From Thalassobacillus sp043497085 (GTDB lineage: Bacteria; Bacillota; Bacilli; Bacillales; Halobacillaceae), in the NCBI GenBank assembly GCA_043497085.1, contig JBIEKI010000005.1: a stretch of 64,000 nucleotides of DNA; one strand, 5' to 3'. The notes under the pieces were generated by a model. That model saw only the letters and a program-made list of their open reading frames with translations, was not told the DNA's origin and did not search any database. The position numbers and the translations under genes are program-made. Below, piece by piece: positions 8,678-16,468 of this stretch. Every line of letters starts with the position of its first letter. Position 1 is the stretch's first letter.

Positions 8678-9639
8678 TCATGCTTAGTCCTTTGTACAGG
8701 AATGGCGATATTTTCAAGAATGGTCTTGGTGATGCCTTCCGGTGTATATCCTTCAAACTTCGCCTCTGAAGTCAATATGATGCGGTGTGGCATCACAAAC
8801 GGGGCCAAATATTTCACATCATCCGGAATAACGTAATCCCGGTCCTGAATGAAGGCATATGCTTTAGCAGCTTTCATCAACGCAATGGAACCACGGGGAC
8901 TTACGCCAAGATAAACACCCTCATGTTCTCTTGTGGCCGTTACGATATCAACGATATAATGATGGATGGTATCGTCCACATAGACATCTTTTACCTTATT
9001 TTGAATATCAATCAATTCATCCTTGGTCAGCACAGCTTCTACAGTGGTCAATGGATGTTCTCCTGAGGTGCGACTCAACATTTCCCGTTCCTGCTGTACT
9101 GTCGGGTACCCCATATTCAACTTGAGGAGGAAACGATCCAGCTGCGCTTCCGGTAAAGGATAAGTTCCTTCGTATTCAATCGGGTTCTGGGTCGCCATGA
9201 CAAAGAAAGGTTCTTTTAATGGCACGGGAGAACCTTCCACCGTGATACTGGATTCTTCCATCCCTTCCAATAAAGCGGACTGAGTCTTCGGCGAGGTACG
9301 ATTGATCTCATCAGCAAGGACGACATTCCCCAAAATCGGTCCCGGCCGGAATTGGAATTCCATTTCTTTCGGATTATAAATAGACACACCAGTCACATCA
9401 GACGGCAACAGGTCTGGGGTGAACTGGATCCGTTTGAACTCACAATCCAGTGATTTCGCAATTGTCCGTACCATCATGGTCTTTCCGACACCTGGTACGT
9501 CTTCCAACAGGACATGTCCTTTTGCTAAAAGGGCCACCATACTTAAGAGGGTGACCTCCTCTTTTCCTACCATTACTTTATTCACATTCTTCAACACTTC
9601 CGAAATTTTCGGTTCGTATAAGGATAATTGCTGGGTCAT
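8674..9639 (-). CDS. yeaC: MoxR family AAA+ ATPase (YeaC-like)
   Basis: A 321-residue AAA+ ATPase. Walker A is EDVPGVGKTMM (about residue 50), Walker B VVLADEINRTSPKTQ (about 105), sensor 1 MATQNPIEYEGTYPLPEAQL, and the arginine-finger region is LDRFLLKLN. These features define the MoxR/RavA branch, which acts as a chaperone-like assembly factor. The chosen ATG follows AGAGGAG at 7 bases; an ATG 20 codons upstream lacks a site. It is first in the yeaC-yeaD-yebA operon, overlapping yeaD by 4 bases. A hairpin at 9764-9789 separates it from the upstream gene. Confidence 0.93.
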   Translation of the reverse strand: MTQQLSLYEPKISEVLKNVNKVMVGKEEVTLLSMVALLAKGHVLLEDVPGVGKTMMVRTIAKSLDCEFKRIQFTPDLLPSDVTGVSIYNPKEMEFQFRPGPILGNVVLADEINRTSPKTQSALLEGMEESSITVEGSPVPLKEPFFVMATQNPIEYEGTYPLPEAQLDRFLLKLNMGYPTVQQEREMLSRTSGEHPLTTVEAVLTKDELIDIQNKVKDVYVDDTIHHYIVDIVTATREHEGVYLGVSPRGSIALMKAAKAYAFIQDRDYVIPDDVKYLAPFVMPHRIILTSEAKFEGYTPEGITKTILENIAIPVQRTKHE

Positions 9640-9763
9640 TTGTCGACTCCTCTCACCTTCGATAACTCCTAGAAAAATTAAATTTTCCGTATATTTCAAC
9701 TATACTATATCCTGTCTAATGGGACAAAGTTCACCGCATTTCGACCTATCTATGCAAAAATAC

Positions 9764-9789
9764 AAAAAAGCCTTATAAATAAGGCTTTT
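9764..9789. terminator. Bidirectional terminator hairpin
   Basis: AAAAGCCTTAT and ATAAGGCTTTT form a perfect stem flanked by A and T runs. It coincides with the stop codon of the upstream small gene, so transcription ends right at its terminus. Confidence 0.8.
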
Positions 9790-10058
9790 CACACATTTTT
9801 CAGCTTGAAGTTACGAAAATTTTTTAACAGGATAAAATTGTCATACATTTCTATGCGGAATTTTCCGCGAATGGATTCCCGGTAACCTTCTCCTTCAAAC
9901 TCCAGTCGCCATAGATGGAGGGGTTCTTCCAATAACTTTCCTATTCTGTGTAAGGAATGAGAAGAAGCCGTAATCTTTATGATACTACATTCCCTGACAT
10001 AGGCGCCTGTTAAGGAAAAGGTCTTACTGCCGATTTTCATTTTTGAAAAATATCTCAC
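9789..10058 (-). CDS. Small protein of unknown function
   Basis: An 89-residue protein rich in beta-prone and basic residues, without a membrane segment or signal peptide. Not recognised. It is considered real because the GTG start is preceded by AGGAG at a normal distance and the stop coincides with a terminator hairpin. The core (CSIIKITASS, LWRLEFEGEGYRESIRGKF) alternates hydrophobic and charged residues like a small beta barrel, and a distant PilZ-like fold is possible but not supported by the RxxxR/DxSxxG motifs. It takes the place held by yeaB in B. subtilis but does not resemble that cation transporter. Confidence 0.55.
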   Translation of the reverse strand: MRYFSKMKIGSKTFSLTGAYVRECSIIKITASSHSLHRIGKLLEEPLHLWRLEFEGEGYRESIRGKFRIEMYDNFILLKNFRNFKLKNV

Positions 10059-10185
10059 TCTATCTCCTGCTTTCGGAAGCTCTTACTAAGTTTTTCAATC
10101 TAAAGCCTTTGCAATAGACTTCATAAATTATACCATATGACTAACTCAACTACTCGTCATATTCCAAAAAGAAGGAGGGGCTATC

Positions 10186-10329
10186 TTGAGTTTGAAGTCC
10201 AATATTTATAAAGTATTGCGTGTCTGGAATGATATCGATGCTGTCAGAAAAGGAAAAATCGGCCGCAGAATTGGAAGAAGAGCAGCTGGAAAAGCAACCG
10301 GGAAAATCTTGCGAAAGTTATTTAAATGA
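10186..10329 (+). CDS. Small basic conserved protein (47 aa)
   Basis: A TTG-initiated 47-residue protein starting MSLKSNIYKVLRVWNDIDAV. A strong AAGGAGGGG ribosome binding site lies 5 bases before it and a terminator directly behind. The second half is Arg/Lys/Gly/Ala rich (GRRIGRRAAGKATGKILRK), giving an amphipathic basic helix with glycine-zipper-like spacing. That pattern is known from small Bacillaceae proteins of unknown function. It may bind nucleic acid or membranes; there is no direct evidence. Confidence 0.65.
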   Translation: MSLKSNIYKVLRVWNDIDAVRKGKIGRRIGRRAAGKATGKILRKLFK

Positions 10330-10334
10330 ATGCA

Positions 10335-10367
10335 GGGAAGCTTCTTTTTAGGGGAGCTTCTCTTTTT
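10335..10367 (+). terminator. Terminator after the 47-aa gene
   Basis: GAAGCTTC and GGGAGCTTC pair across a T-rich loop, followed by TCTTTTTG. It starts 6 bases after the small gene's stop. Confidence 0.65.
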
Positions 10368-10442
10368 GTTTACTTTTTTTATCAAAAGCGTTAAACTGAA
10401 GCAATAAATTAGTTAGCTAGGTAAATAATCGAGGTGAATGTA

Positions 10443-10868
10443 ATGGCTGATAATGAAACCCGTGAGTTATTCCACTTATTGAACCAGCGGGTCCGACTGA
10501 TAACAAAAGAAATGAACACCGTTTTGAGTGACCATGGGCTATACCATTCCCAATGGTCCATTATTTTTTGTCTGAACCAATTCGGCCCAATGACGCAAAC
10601 AGCTATATGGAAGTACTTGAACGTAGAAGCCCCTACCGTCACCCGTACCCTGTCCCGGATGGAAAAGAACGGCTGGGTTAGCAGGAAGTACGGCGAAGAT
10701 AAACGGGAGCGCCTCATCGAAATGACGGAAGCGGCCAAAGAAAAATTCACTGCTGTCAATGAAGCAGTAGCACAAGCCGAAAAAGAAATGGCACAGCCGC
10801 TGTCCAGCGAGGAAATTCAACAATTACAACACTTGCTAAGGAAATTAGCTGCTACAGAAGGAGAGTAA
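10443..10868 (+). CDS. MarR family transcriptional regulator
   Basis: A 141-residue winged-helix regulator. The helix-turn-helix is MTQTAIWKYLNVEAPTVTRT (about 53-73), followed by LSRMEKNGWVSRKYGEDKRE, the recognition helix and wing typical of MarR. The N- and C-terminal helices form the dimer. ATG at 10443 follows GAGGTG; an in-frame GTG three codons earlier is part of that ribosome binding site. It lies 6 bases before an MFS efflux gene, so it very probably represses this pair and senses a substrate of the pump. The ligand cannot be predicted. Confidence 0.92.
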   Translation: MADNETRELFHLLNQRVRLITKEMNTVLSDHGLYHSQWSIIFCLNQFGPMTQTAIWKYLNVEAPTVTRTLSRMEKNGWVSRKYGEDKRERLIEMTEAAKEKFTAVNEAVAQAEKEMAQPLSSEEIQQLQHLLRKLAATEGE

Positions 10869-10874
10869 CACATC

Positions 10875-12074
10875 ATGAAACAAAGCAAGCGGGAACCGAT
10901 TTGGACGAAGAGCTTCATCAGTATCTCGTTAACGCAATTCACGGTTTTTTTGGCTTTTTACGCCCTGTTGACCACTCTGCCAATCTATGTCATCCAGGAT
11001 ATGAACGGAACAGAAGCCCAAGGCGGCTTGACGGTCACCGCCATGTTAGTGGCAGCGATTCTTATCCGCCCTTTTTCAGGGAAATTGATTGATGTGATTG
11101 GAAAAAAGAAGACGTTGATCGCCGGCATCATGGTTTTCACTGTGACCACCTTCCTTTATATAGGGATTACGGAATTTATACCTTTGTTATGGTTACGGCT
11201 TTTTCACGGCCTGTCATTCGGCCTGTTTACTACTGTAAGCGGAGCGATTGCAGCCGATGTCGTTCCTGCATCGCGCCGCGGTGAGGGGATCGGATATTTT
11301 GCTATGGCTATGAACCTTGCCGTAGTTGCCGGTCCGTTCATCGGCTTGTCGGTACTACAGTTCGCTCCATTCCATGTGCTTTTCATCCTGTTAAGTGTAT
11401 TTATGGTTAGCGGAGCCTTATCTGCTTTTCTGGTTAACGTACCAAAAACAACTGAAACGGGCCAGCAAACGGCCAAGATAACATTATCCCTGCATGATTT
11501 GATAGAGACAAAAGCAGTGCCGATTGCCTTAATCAGCAGCCTGGTCGCATTATCTTACTCAAGCATCCTTTCTTTCCTGTCCGTTTATGCAAATGCTATC
11601 GGACTATCATCGGCAGCAAGCTATTTCTTCCTGGTTTTCGCGGTAGCCATGCTGCTCTCACGTCCATATTTAGGAAGGGCTTTTGACACTAAGGGACCGA
11701 GGTTTGTAATTCTGCCTTGTCTATTTCTCTTTGCAGTCGGACTTGTATTCATCAGCTTTACCAGCACAGCCTGGATGCTGCTTATTTCTGCTGCTATTAT
11801 TGGGCTCGGTTATGGAACCCTGCTGCCAAGCTTCCAGACGATGGCTGTCCAGTCGGCTTCCATCAAACGCAGCGGCCATTCAACCGCCACCTTCTTCATG
11901 TTTTATGACTCGGGGATAGCTGCAGGCTCATTTATTTGGGGACTGGTCGTCGCCCAGGCGGGATATCAACAGCTTTACATCATCAGCGCACTTATCGTGC
12001 TGGTAGTAATCGCTTTATTCAGTATCCAGACAAAGAAACAGCCTGGTTATACACCAAAGAACAACCCTGCATAA
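10875..12074 (+). CDS. MFS transporter, probable drug efflux
   Basis: A 399-residue major facilitator with 12 predicted membrane helices in two halves. The loop 2-3 motif is GKLIDVIGKKKTLIAGI (residues about 75-91), and a later motif-A-like stretch is GRAFDTKGPRFVIL near 265. Proline- and glycine-rich helix 5 (AVVAGPFIGLSVLQ) suits the antiporter class with motif C, that is, proton-driven export. It is co-transcribed with the MarR gene. The substrate is unknown. Similar in size to B. subtilis YwoG/YfkF-type permeases. Confidence 0.88.
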   Translation: MKQSKREPIWTKSFISISLTQFTVFLAFYALLTTLPIYVIQDMNGTEAQGGLTVTAMLVAAILIRPFSGKLIDVIGKKKTLIAGIMVFTVTTFLYIGITEFIPLLWLRLFHGLSFGLFTTVSGAIAADVVPASRRGEGIGYFAMAMNLAVVAGPFIGLSVLQFAPFHVLFILLSVFMVSGALSAFLVNVPKTTETGQQTAKITLSLHDLIETKAVPIALISSLVALSYSSILSFLSVYANAIGLSSAASYFFLVFAVAMLLSRPYLGRAFDTKGPRFVILPCLFLFAVGLVFISFTSTAWMLLISAAIIGLGYGTLLPSFQTMAVQSASIKRSGHSTATFFMFYDSGIAAGSFIWGLVVAQAGYQQLYIISALIVLVVIALFSIQTKKQPGYTPKNNPA

Positions 12075-12183
12075 TAACATGAACCAGAAATTCATCCTGC
12101 TCCACACAGTGGTCGGGTAAAACTTTAAGATCCTCTAGTACAGCGTGCAAATTGTCTAGAAAAATTAGCCTTATAGCAAAATG

Positions 12184-12238
12184 AAAAGGCATGAACAGAG
12201 CAACCCCCAAGGTGGAGAAACTGCTTGTTCATGCCTTT
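12184..12238. terminator. Bidirectional terminator
   Basis: AAAGGCATGAACA with TGTTCATGCCTTT forms a long stem between the convergent MFS gene (plus) and PAS-STAS gene (minus). Confidence 0.8.
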
Positions 12239-12253
12239 CTTTCAGCACAAAAC

Positions 12254-13018
12254 TTAATTTTGACCAGACTTTTTGATAATATACTCCAGTCCGGCATGTG
12301 CGTTACGGAACGTTGCTATTTCATTATTAAGTATTTCAAACGTCATCGCTAACTTCGGTGTGATACCCACAATAATGCACTCGGTGCCTATCAGCGTCAA
12401 GCTATTGTTCAACTGCTGGATTTGATGACTTACCCCTTCATCAAACGTATGCATACCACTTAAGTCAATCAAGGCATATTCAATATCTGCCGAAGCACAC
12501 TCTTTCAAAATAATAGAAGTCAATTGCTCGGAACGCTCTCTATCGAACACCCCAATCAATGGAACAGCAATTGTCTTATCCCAAATTGTTATCAAGGGGG
12601 TCGATAATTCCTCGATCAGTTTGTCTTTCCTCGCTTCTTCTTCTGCCCTGGTGGTGACATCCATCAGCATCACGACGTATCCATCAATAGACTCCTCCTC
12701 ATTTTTAATCGGAGTCACGACGATATCTGCTACAAAATTGTTTCGGATGTTGATCCGGGCACGATGGGTCTTTTCTATATGTGCCATGACCCGCCGCTGC
12801 AATGCCGGGTTTTCATGAAATTGATCCATGTTCATTCCAATGACGTCTTCCGCTCTTTCAAGCCCATACAAAGGAGCTATTACAGTAAAGAGCCCAAGCG
12901 CATTGTCATTCATCCATGTCACATGATAATCTTTATCTGCAATTAAAATATTTTCTCCGATGCTGTTTAAGGTATCTAATAATGATATATTATCAGGAAT
13001 TTCACCATTACCCTTCAT
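12254..13018 (-). CDS. PAS-STAS domain sensor (RsbR-like)
   Basis: A 254-residue soluble protein. A PAS domain (about residues 10-125; GENILIADKDYHVTWMNDNA) is followed by a linker (TTRAEEEARKDKLIEELSTP) and a STAS domain (about 150-250; TPLITIWDKTIAVPLIGVFD, IDLSGMHTFDEGVSHQI). This is the build of RsbR/YtvA-type stressosome modulators, which regulate the SigB partner-switching cascade, or of related stand-alone sensors. The phosphorylatable STAS residue expected in IDLSG..T is present as Thr. ATG at 13018 follows AAGGTG; an upstream TTG has no site. The PAS ligand is unknown, and the flavin-binding cysteine motif of YtvA (GxNCRFLQ) is absent. Confidence 0.82.
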   Translation of the reverse strand: MKGNGEIPDNISLLDTLNSIGENILIADKDYHVTWMNDNALGLFTVIAPLYGLERAEDVIGMNMDQFHENPALQRRVMAHIEKTHRARINIRNNFVADIVVTPIKNEEESIDGYVVMLMDVTTRAEEEARKDKLIEELSTPLITIWDKTIAVPLIGVFDRERSEQLTSIILKECASADIEYALIDLSGMHTFDEGVSHQIQQLNNSLTLIGTECIIVGITPKLAMTFEILNNEIATFRNAHAGLEYIIKKSGQN

Positions 13019-13130
13019 ACTTTTCACCTTACCTAACCTCGTTTGTAATGACAATTATATACCTTTTACATTCATTTAAAAAATATATGTACCCTACAAC
13101 AAAGAAAACCAACAGAAGATAGAATAAGAA

Positions 13131-13172
13131 AAAGCCTGTATCCATCCTGAGAGCTGGATACAGACTTATTTC
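13131..13172 (-). terminator. Terminator downstream of the DUF2187 gene
   Basis: CTGTATCCA and TGGATACAG form the stem with the outer pair AATAAG/CTTATT; on the minus strand it is followed by GCTTTTTC. Confidence 0.7.
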
Positions 13173-13228
13173 ATTTTAACTTGTATAGCCATGACCGTAG
13201 CCATGGATTGTTTCATTTACTATTTTTA

Positions 13229-13444
13229 TTATTTTGATGCGTGGATCACTTTATATTTGCCTGGAGCTACTACGGTATGCGTGTGCTCGAAACCTGTATC
13301 TTCCAGGTTCTCCATGACGCTAAGGTCCACCATGACACAGCGCTGGCAGGACGAGGTAACTACCTTCCCTTTGGCATCTACGCCGTTCAATTTAAAAGAA
13401 ATGATATCTCCAATATTTGCTTCATGACCTTCAGGGGTTTCCAT
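13229..13444 (-). CDS. DUF2187 family small protein (YkvS-like)
   Basis: A 71-residue protein with IGDIISFKLNGVDAKGKVV followed by VMVDLSVMENLEDTGFEHTH, the conserved layout of DUF2187: a short beta-barrel with a G-D-I-I-x-F-K start and V-D-L-S/T-x-M-E-N centre. Function is unknown, and its chromosomal context gives no partner. Compared with the usual family it has two extra cysteines (SSCQRC), a CxxC that could bind metal. The ATG used lies 9 bases after AAAGG; an ATG three codons upstream is too close to that site. Confidence 0.78.
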   Translation of the reverse strand: METPEGHEANIGDIISFKLNGVDAKGKVVTSSCQRCVMVDLSVMENLEDTGFEHTHTVVAPGKYKVIHASK

Positions 13445-13550
13445 AGCCAACATCCTTTCGATTGAAATGAATATGATGTTTTCTAGACATTATATCAAAT
13501 TAATAGAAAATTTCCATCTTTTTGATACACTCCGGCTATCCATTTTATAA

Positions 13551-13581
13551 AACAAAAGGAGCAGCTTCCGAGAACTGCTCC
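13551..13581 (-). terminator. Terminator of the 5'-nucleotidase gene
   Basis: GGAGCAG with CTGCTCC around a short loop, then TTTTGTTTT on the minus strand, 12 bases after the stop codon. Confidence 0.85.
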
Positions 13582-13592
13582 GTTTATCCGTT

Positions 13593-15023
13593 TTAAACAC
13601 TGATGATATTTCCCATCTTTCCCGTTTCATAAGGACCTTTTTCCTTAAGAAAACTTCGCAGCATGTCGATGGCATGGGTTCCATGGTATGTTTTCCGGGC
13701 CTCTTTCGCTTTGAATAACTGTTGTCCTCCCCCTGCCAGTGTATAAGTTTTATGAAGATCAAGATCCTGTCCGCCTATCTGCATCGTTTGAATACGGTAA
13801 CCTTTTGGATTGTATGGTTTAAAAGTCATCAACAAACCAGAGGAGCGCAGGATGTAGCCTCCTTTCTGTTGAAATGGATCATCGGAGAATACTTGCTCCA
13901 GGTTTTTTTCAAGGGTTTGCCACAGTGTATGACCATCCATTTCCAATGTAAACATCTCAGGATTAGTTGGTATGATGCTGTACAAATCTTCGATCGATAA
14001 AGCACCAGGAGACTTCGGCGAGCCATACCGCCACCCATGGGAAAAAGCGAGATCACATTCGAACGCATGACGGTATGCATCGGTAAGAAAACGATCCATC
14101 GGAGCTTCATTCAATGTCATCCGGTGCAAAATAGAATTCGTCTCCCCCGCTATCGTTTCTCTTTCCTTACGATAAGGTTCCATGGCTGCCTGAACGATTT
14201 CTTTCATCTCCCCATCTTCCCCAATGGTTTCATCCATATCAACCAATCGATAATCCGCATCTTTTATTTTACCGTTATCCATGGTGATATCCAGCCGACC
14301 TAAAAAAGAAGAGCTCGATCCCGCTTGGACAATTAACGCTTCACCAGCAATAATCGGTTTTGTCACTCTGTCATGGCTATGCCCAGAAAGGACGACATCG
14401 ATGCCATCCACCAGTGTCGCCAGCTTTGCGTCGAGCGGAAGACCCATGTGACTCACCAATACCATCAGGTCGACTTGTCCTCTTATACTATTTACGGTTT
14501 CCCGTACTTCCTCGACCCCTCTGGAAAACTGGAGCCCTTCCGAAAAACTCCCAGGCATCGTGATATCGACATAAGGGTATGTCAAGCCGATGATACCAGC
14601 TGTCATCCCTTGCATTTCTTTAATGAGATATGGATGCAGCAACGGTTCTCCCGTATCCTCATCGCGGACATTACAGGCAAGAGCCGGAAAAGGAAGGCGT
14701 TCCACCAAGTGTTTCAGCTGATCTTTGCCATAGGCGAAATCCCAATTACCAGGGATGAAACCGTCCAACTCCATCTGTTTCAATAAAGGTAGAATTGCTT
14801 CCCCTTTACTTGCCACTAAGGGTAGGGTGCCATGGAAGAGATCGCCGCCATCAAAAAATAAAACATTATCATTTTCCCGTTTCACTTCTTTCACATAGTT
14901 GGCAACCCTCGAAAAGCCGCCAGCCTTTTTCAAGACAGGCCCTTTCGCCTTCCAATAAAGCTCATCGTGCATTTCGAGACATCCGTGGGTATCATTTTGT
15001 TGAATCAATGTCAGTTTTTTCAT
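13593..15023 (-). CDS. Bifunctional metallophosphatase/5'-nucleotidase family protein
   Basis: A 476-residue two-domain enzyme. The metallophosphoesterase domain (about 1-270) has QNDTHGCLE, DGGDLFHG, GNWDFAYG (family GNHEFDYG, here His replaced by Trp), SHMGLPLD and SGHSHD. The 5'-nucleotidase C-terminal domain (about 300-450) contains SHGWRYG and GGYILRSSGL. No signal peptide, so it is cytoplasmic like B. subtilis YunD rather than a secreted UshA. GNWD in place of GNHE changes a metal/phosphate-contacting position and is worth noting. The start follows GGAGGAGG. The substrate is probably a nucleotide or related phosphoester. Confidence 0.88.
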   Translation of the reverse strand: MKKLTLIQQNDTHGCLEMHDELYWKAKGPVLKKAGGFSRVANYVKEVKRENDNVLFFDGGDLFHGTLPLVASKGEAILPLLKQMELDGFIPGNWDFAYGKDQLKHLVERLPFPALACNVRDEDTGEPLLHPYLIKEMQGMTAGIIGLTYPYVDITMPGSFSEGLQFSRGVEEVRETVNSIRGQVDLMVLVSHMGLPLDAKLATLVDGIDVVLSGHSHDRVTKPIIAGEALIVQAGSSSSFLGRLDITMDNGKIKDADYRLVDMDETIGEDGEMKEIVQAAMEPYRKERETIAGETNSILHRMTLNEAPMDRFLTDAYRHAFECDLAFSHGWRYGSPKSPGALSIEDLYSIIPTNPEMFTLEMDGHTLWQTLEKNLEQVFSDDPFQQKGGYILRSSGLLMTFKPYNPKGYRIQTMQIGGQDLDLHKTYTLAGGGQQLFKAKEARKTYHGTHAIDMLRSFLKEKGPYETGKMGNIISV

Positions 15024-15084
15024 CGTCCCTTCCTCCTCCGATTTCCAAACAAATCTAATTGTAGTGTTTTTATCATCAAAGAAA

Positions 15085-15708
15085 TCATGCATGCCCTGTT
15101 GAATTATTCTCCTGTCGTTCCCTCTTTTTTCTAAAGGTCAGTACCAACACAAGGCCAGCCATAAGCAAGTAAAAGCCAGCGTGCATCCGGTAACCCAGGA
15201 TTGTCGGAGTATAAATGAACAGCCCTGTCACTCCTGATATCACACCAATCCCCACCACCAGCCAATAAGGATTACGAAACAGCAACGTTCCCAGAAGAAA
15301 TACTGCAGCTAGGACAAGGTCGACCCAGTGGCCGTTTTCAAGACCAAGTCTCGCAATCACTGTATAGCTGAAAATGCCGATGGATAGCATGAGTATGTAA
15401 TCATAGAGTCGCGGTAGATGATCAGCTCGCTTAATCCAAGCGAAAAGCATCAATATAACGGAAGCGATATAGAATTCTTGCGTACCACTGGGATAGGCAA
15501 GCACCGCCATCGGATTATCGATGAAGATCTCCCATTTGGTCACAAACTTGATACTGAAAAATAAAACGAACCATGTGGCCAAAAGCGAAATGAAGGAATC
15601 CATGCTTTTCTTTTTTTCTCTTTTCGCTTTTTCGGTAAAAAACCAGAAAATGATGATTGCAATTATAAACGATGCAACCCTCACTCCGAACAATGGTTGG
15701 ATAAACAT
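15085..15708 (-). CDS. Integral membrane protein of unknown function
   Basis: A 207-residue protein with about six membrane segments (residues 8-28, 40-60, 75-95, 105-125, 130-150, 160-195) and basic loops (EKAKREKKK, FRKKRERQE), placing both ends near the cytoplasm. Not assigned to a family. ATG at 15708 follows AGGTG at 8 bases, preferred over a start nine codons upstream. Its stop lies about 60 bases before the 5'-nucleotidase start on the same strand, so the two may be co-transcribed. Confidence 0.7.
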   Translation of the reverse strand: MFIQPLFGVRVASFIIAIIIFWFFTEKAKREKKKSMDSFISLLATWFVLFFSIKFVTKWEIFIDNPMAVLAYPSGTQEFYIASVILMLFAWIKRADHLPRLYDYILMLSIGIFSYTVIARLGLENGHWVDLVLAAVFLLGTLLFRNPYWLVVGIGVISGVTGLFIYTPTILGYRMHAGFYLLMAGLVLVLTFRKKRERQENNSTGHA

Positions 15709-15839
15709 AACTTCATCACCTGCTTCCTTTATCAATCAAGTATAAGTTTTATTTATGAAGGAAAAATGAAGCCATATTAGAAAAACGGGCTTGTCACCAA
15801 GGACTTATAGCGAAACGCCTCCGTGTTGATTTTGCAATT

Positions 15840-15880
15840 AAGCTCCCTTTAATTGAAGACTCAGTTTCGAGAGAAACTGT
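15840..15880 (-). repeat. Half copy of island repeat E, outside the island
   Basis: The plus strand reads GCTCCCTTTAATTGAAGACT followed by CAGTTTCGAGAGAAAC, the same layout as the gene-proximal half of the E elements at 45-62 kb (GCCCCCTATT, GAAGACT, TTTCGAGAT). It shows that E-like sequence is not restricted to the island. Confidence 0.6.
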
Positions 15881-15903
15881 TTCCGTTATGTTAGTTAGCG
15901 TTT

Positions 15904-16023
15904 GGAGGTCCGGGAAATCACTCGCTTTCCATGGGGGTACGGTGAGCTTCCTCGGGCTAAAGCCCTGCGGGATCTCACCATGTACTATCCTCCCATTGGA
16001 GTCTCGCAATTTCCCGGACCTCC
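15904..16023. repeat. Long imperfect palindromic Bacillaceae repeat, copy 1
   Basis: The ends GGAGGTCCGGGAAAT and ATTTCCCGGACCTCC are perfectly inverted and enclose CTCGCTTTCC, CTTCCTCGG, CCTGCGGGATCTCACC and TTGGAGTCTCGC. Those internal words, read the other way, also occur in copy 2 (GAGACTCC, GAGACCCCGCAGG, GAGGAGGCTTG, GGAAAGCGA). Similar GC-rich intergenic repeats are common in Bacillaceae genomes; their role is unknown. Confidence 0.8.
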
Positions 16024-16182
16024 TTGCGTTTATAAGAGAAATGGAAACATCGGTAGGAAGAATCATTCAAACATAGTAACAGCTACAAAGAGGGCTTGTT
16101 TCCTGAATCATTGGGCCTTGTCATGCAGTGAATGTGGAAGATACCTCTTACAATGTAGGGTTCCTTCATCAAATAAACGGAT

Positions 16183-16309
16183 AGGGTGGCGGGGAAACGG
16201 TGAGACTCCCGTGGGAGAAGGGGATAGGCGAGACCCCGCAGGTCGTGAAACGACTGAGGAGGCTTGCCAGCTCCCCCACAGGAAAGCGAACTGTTTCCCA
16301 GCCATCCCT
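16183..16309. repeat. Long imperfect palindromic Bacillaceae repeat, copy 2
   Basis: Bounded by AGGGTGGCGGGGAAAC and GTTTCCCAGCCATCCCT, with internal GTGAGACTCCCGTGGGAG, GAGACCCCGCAGG, ACTGAGGAGGCTTGCCAG and CAGGAAAGCGAA. It lies in inverted orientation to copy 1, 160 bases away. Short open frames across it are accidental. Confidence 0.8.
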
Positions 16310-16333
16310 TACTCTATTTTGGTAAAGAACCCC

Positions 16334-16385
16334 TTTTACCTTGAAACTGAATCTTCCACGATTCTGCCCTATTATTGAATGGGGC
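16334..16385 (-). repeat. Second half copy of island repeat E
   Basis: The plus strand reads CCTTGAAACTGAATCTTCCA then CGATTCTGCCC, matching the gene-distal half of E (for example TCTCGAAACTGAGTCTTCCA with CAATCCTGCCCC at 51434). A GGGGC follows. With the two palindromic repeats it fills the 15.74-16.43 kb gene-free gap. Confidence 0.6.
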
Positions 16386-16425
16386 TCTTATGATGAATCA
16401 GTCACAATGTTTAATAGCGCCTTAT

Positions 16426-16462
16426 AAAAAAATCTCTCACCAGCGAACTGATGAGAGATTTT
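16426..16462 (-). terminator. Terminator of the BCCT transporter gene
   Basis: ATCTCTCA with TGAGAGAT, followed by TTTTTTT on the minus strand, just after the stop codon at 16469. Confidence 0.85.
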
Positions 16463-16468
16463 ATAACT

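Noticed and set aside
15902..16378. Two long open frames (62 and 158 codons) across 15.9-16.4 kb
   Set aside because: They coincide with GC-rich inverted repeats and half-E sequences and have no initiation sites.
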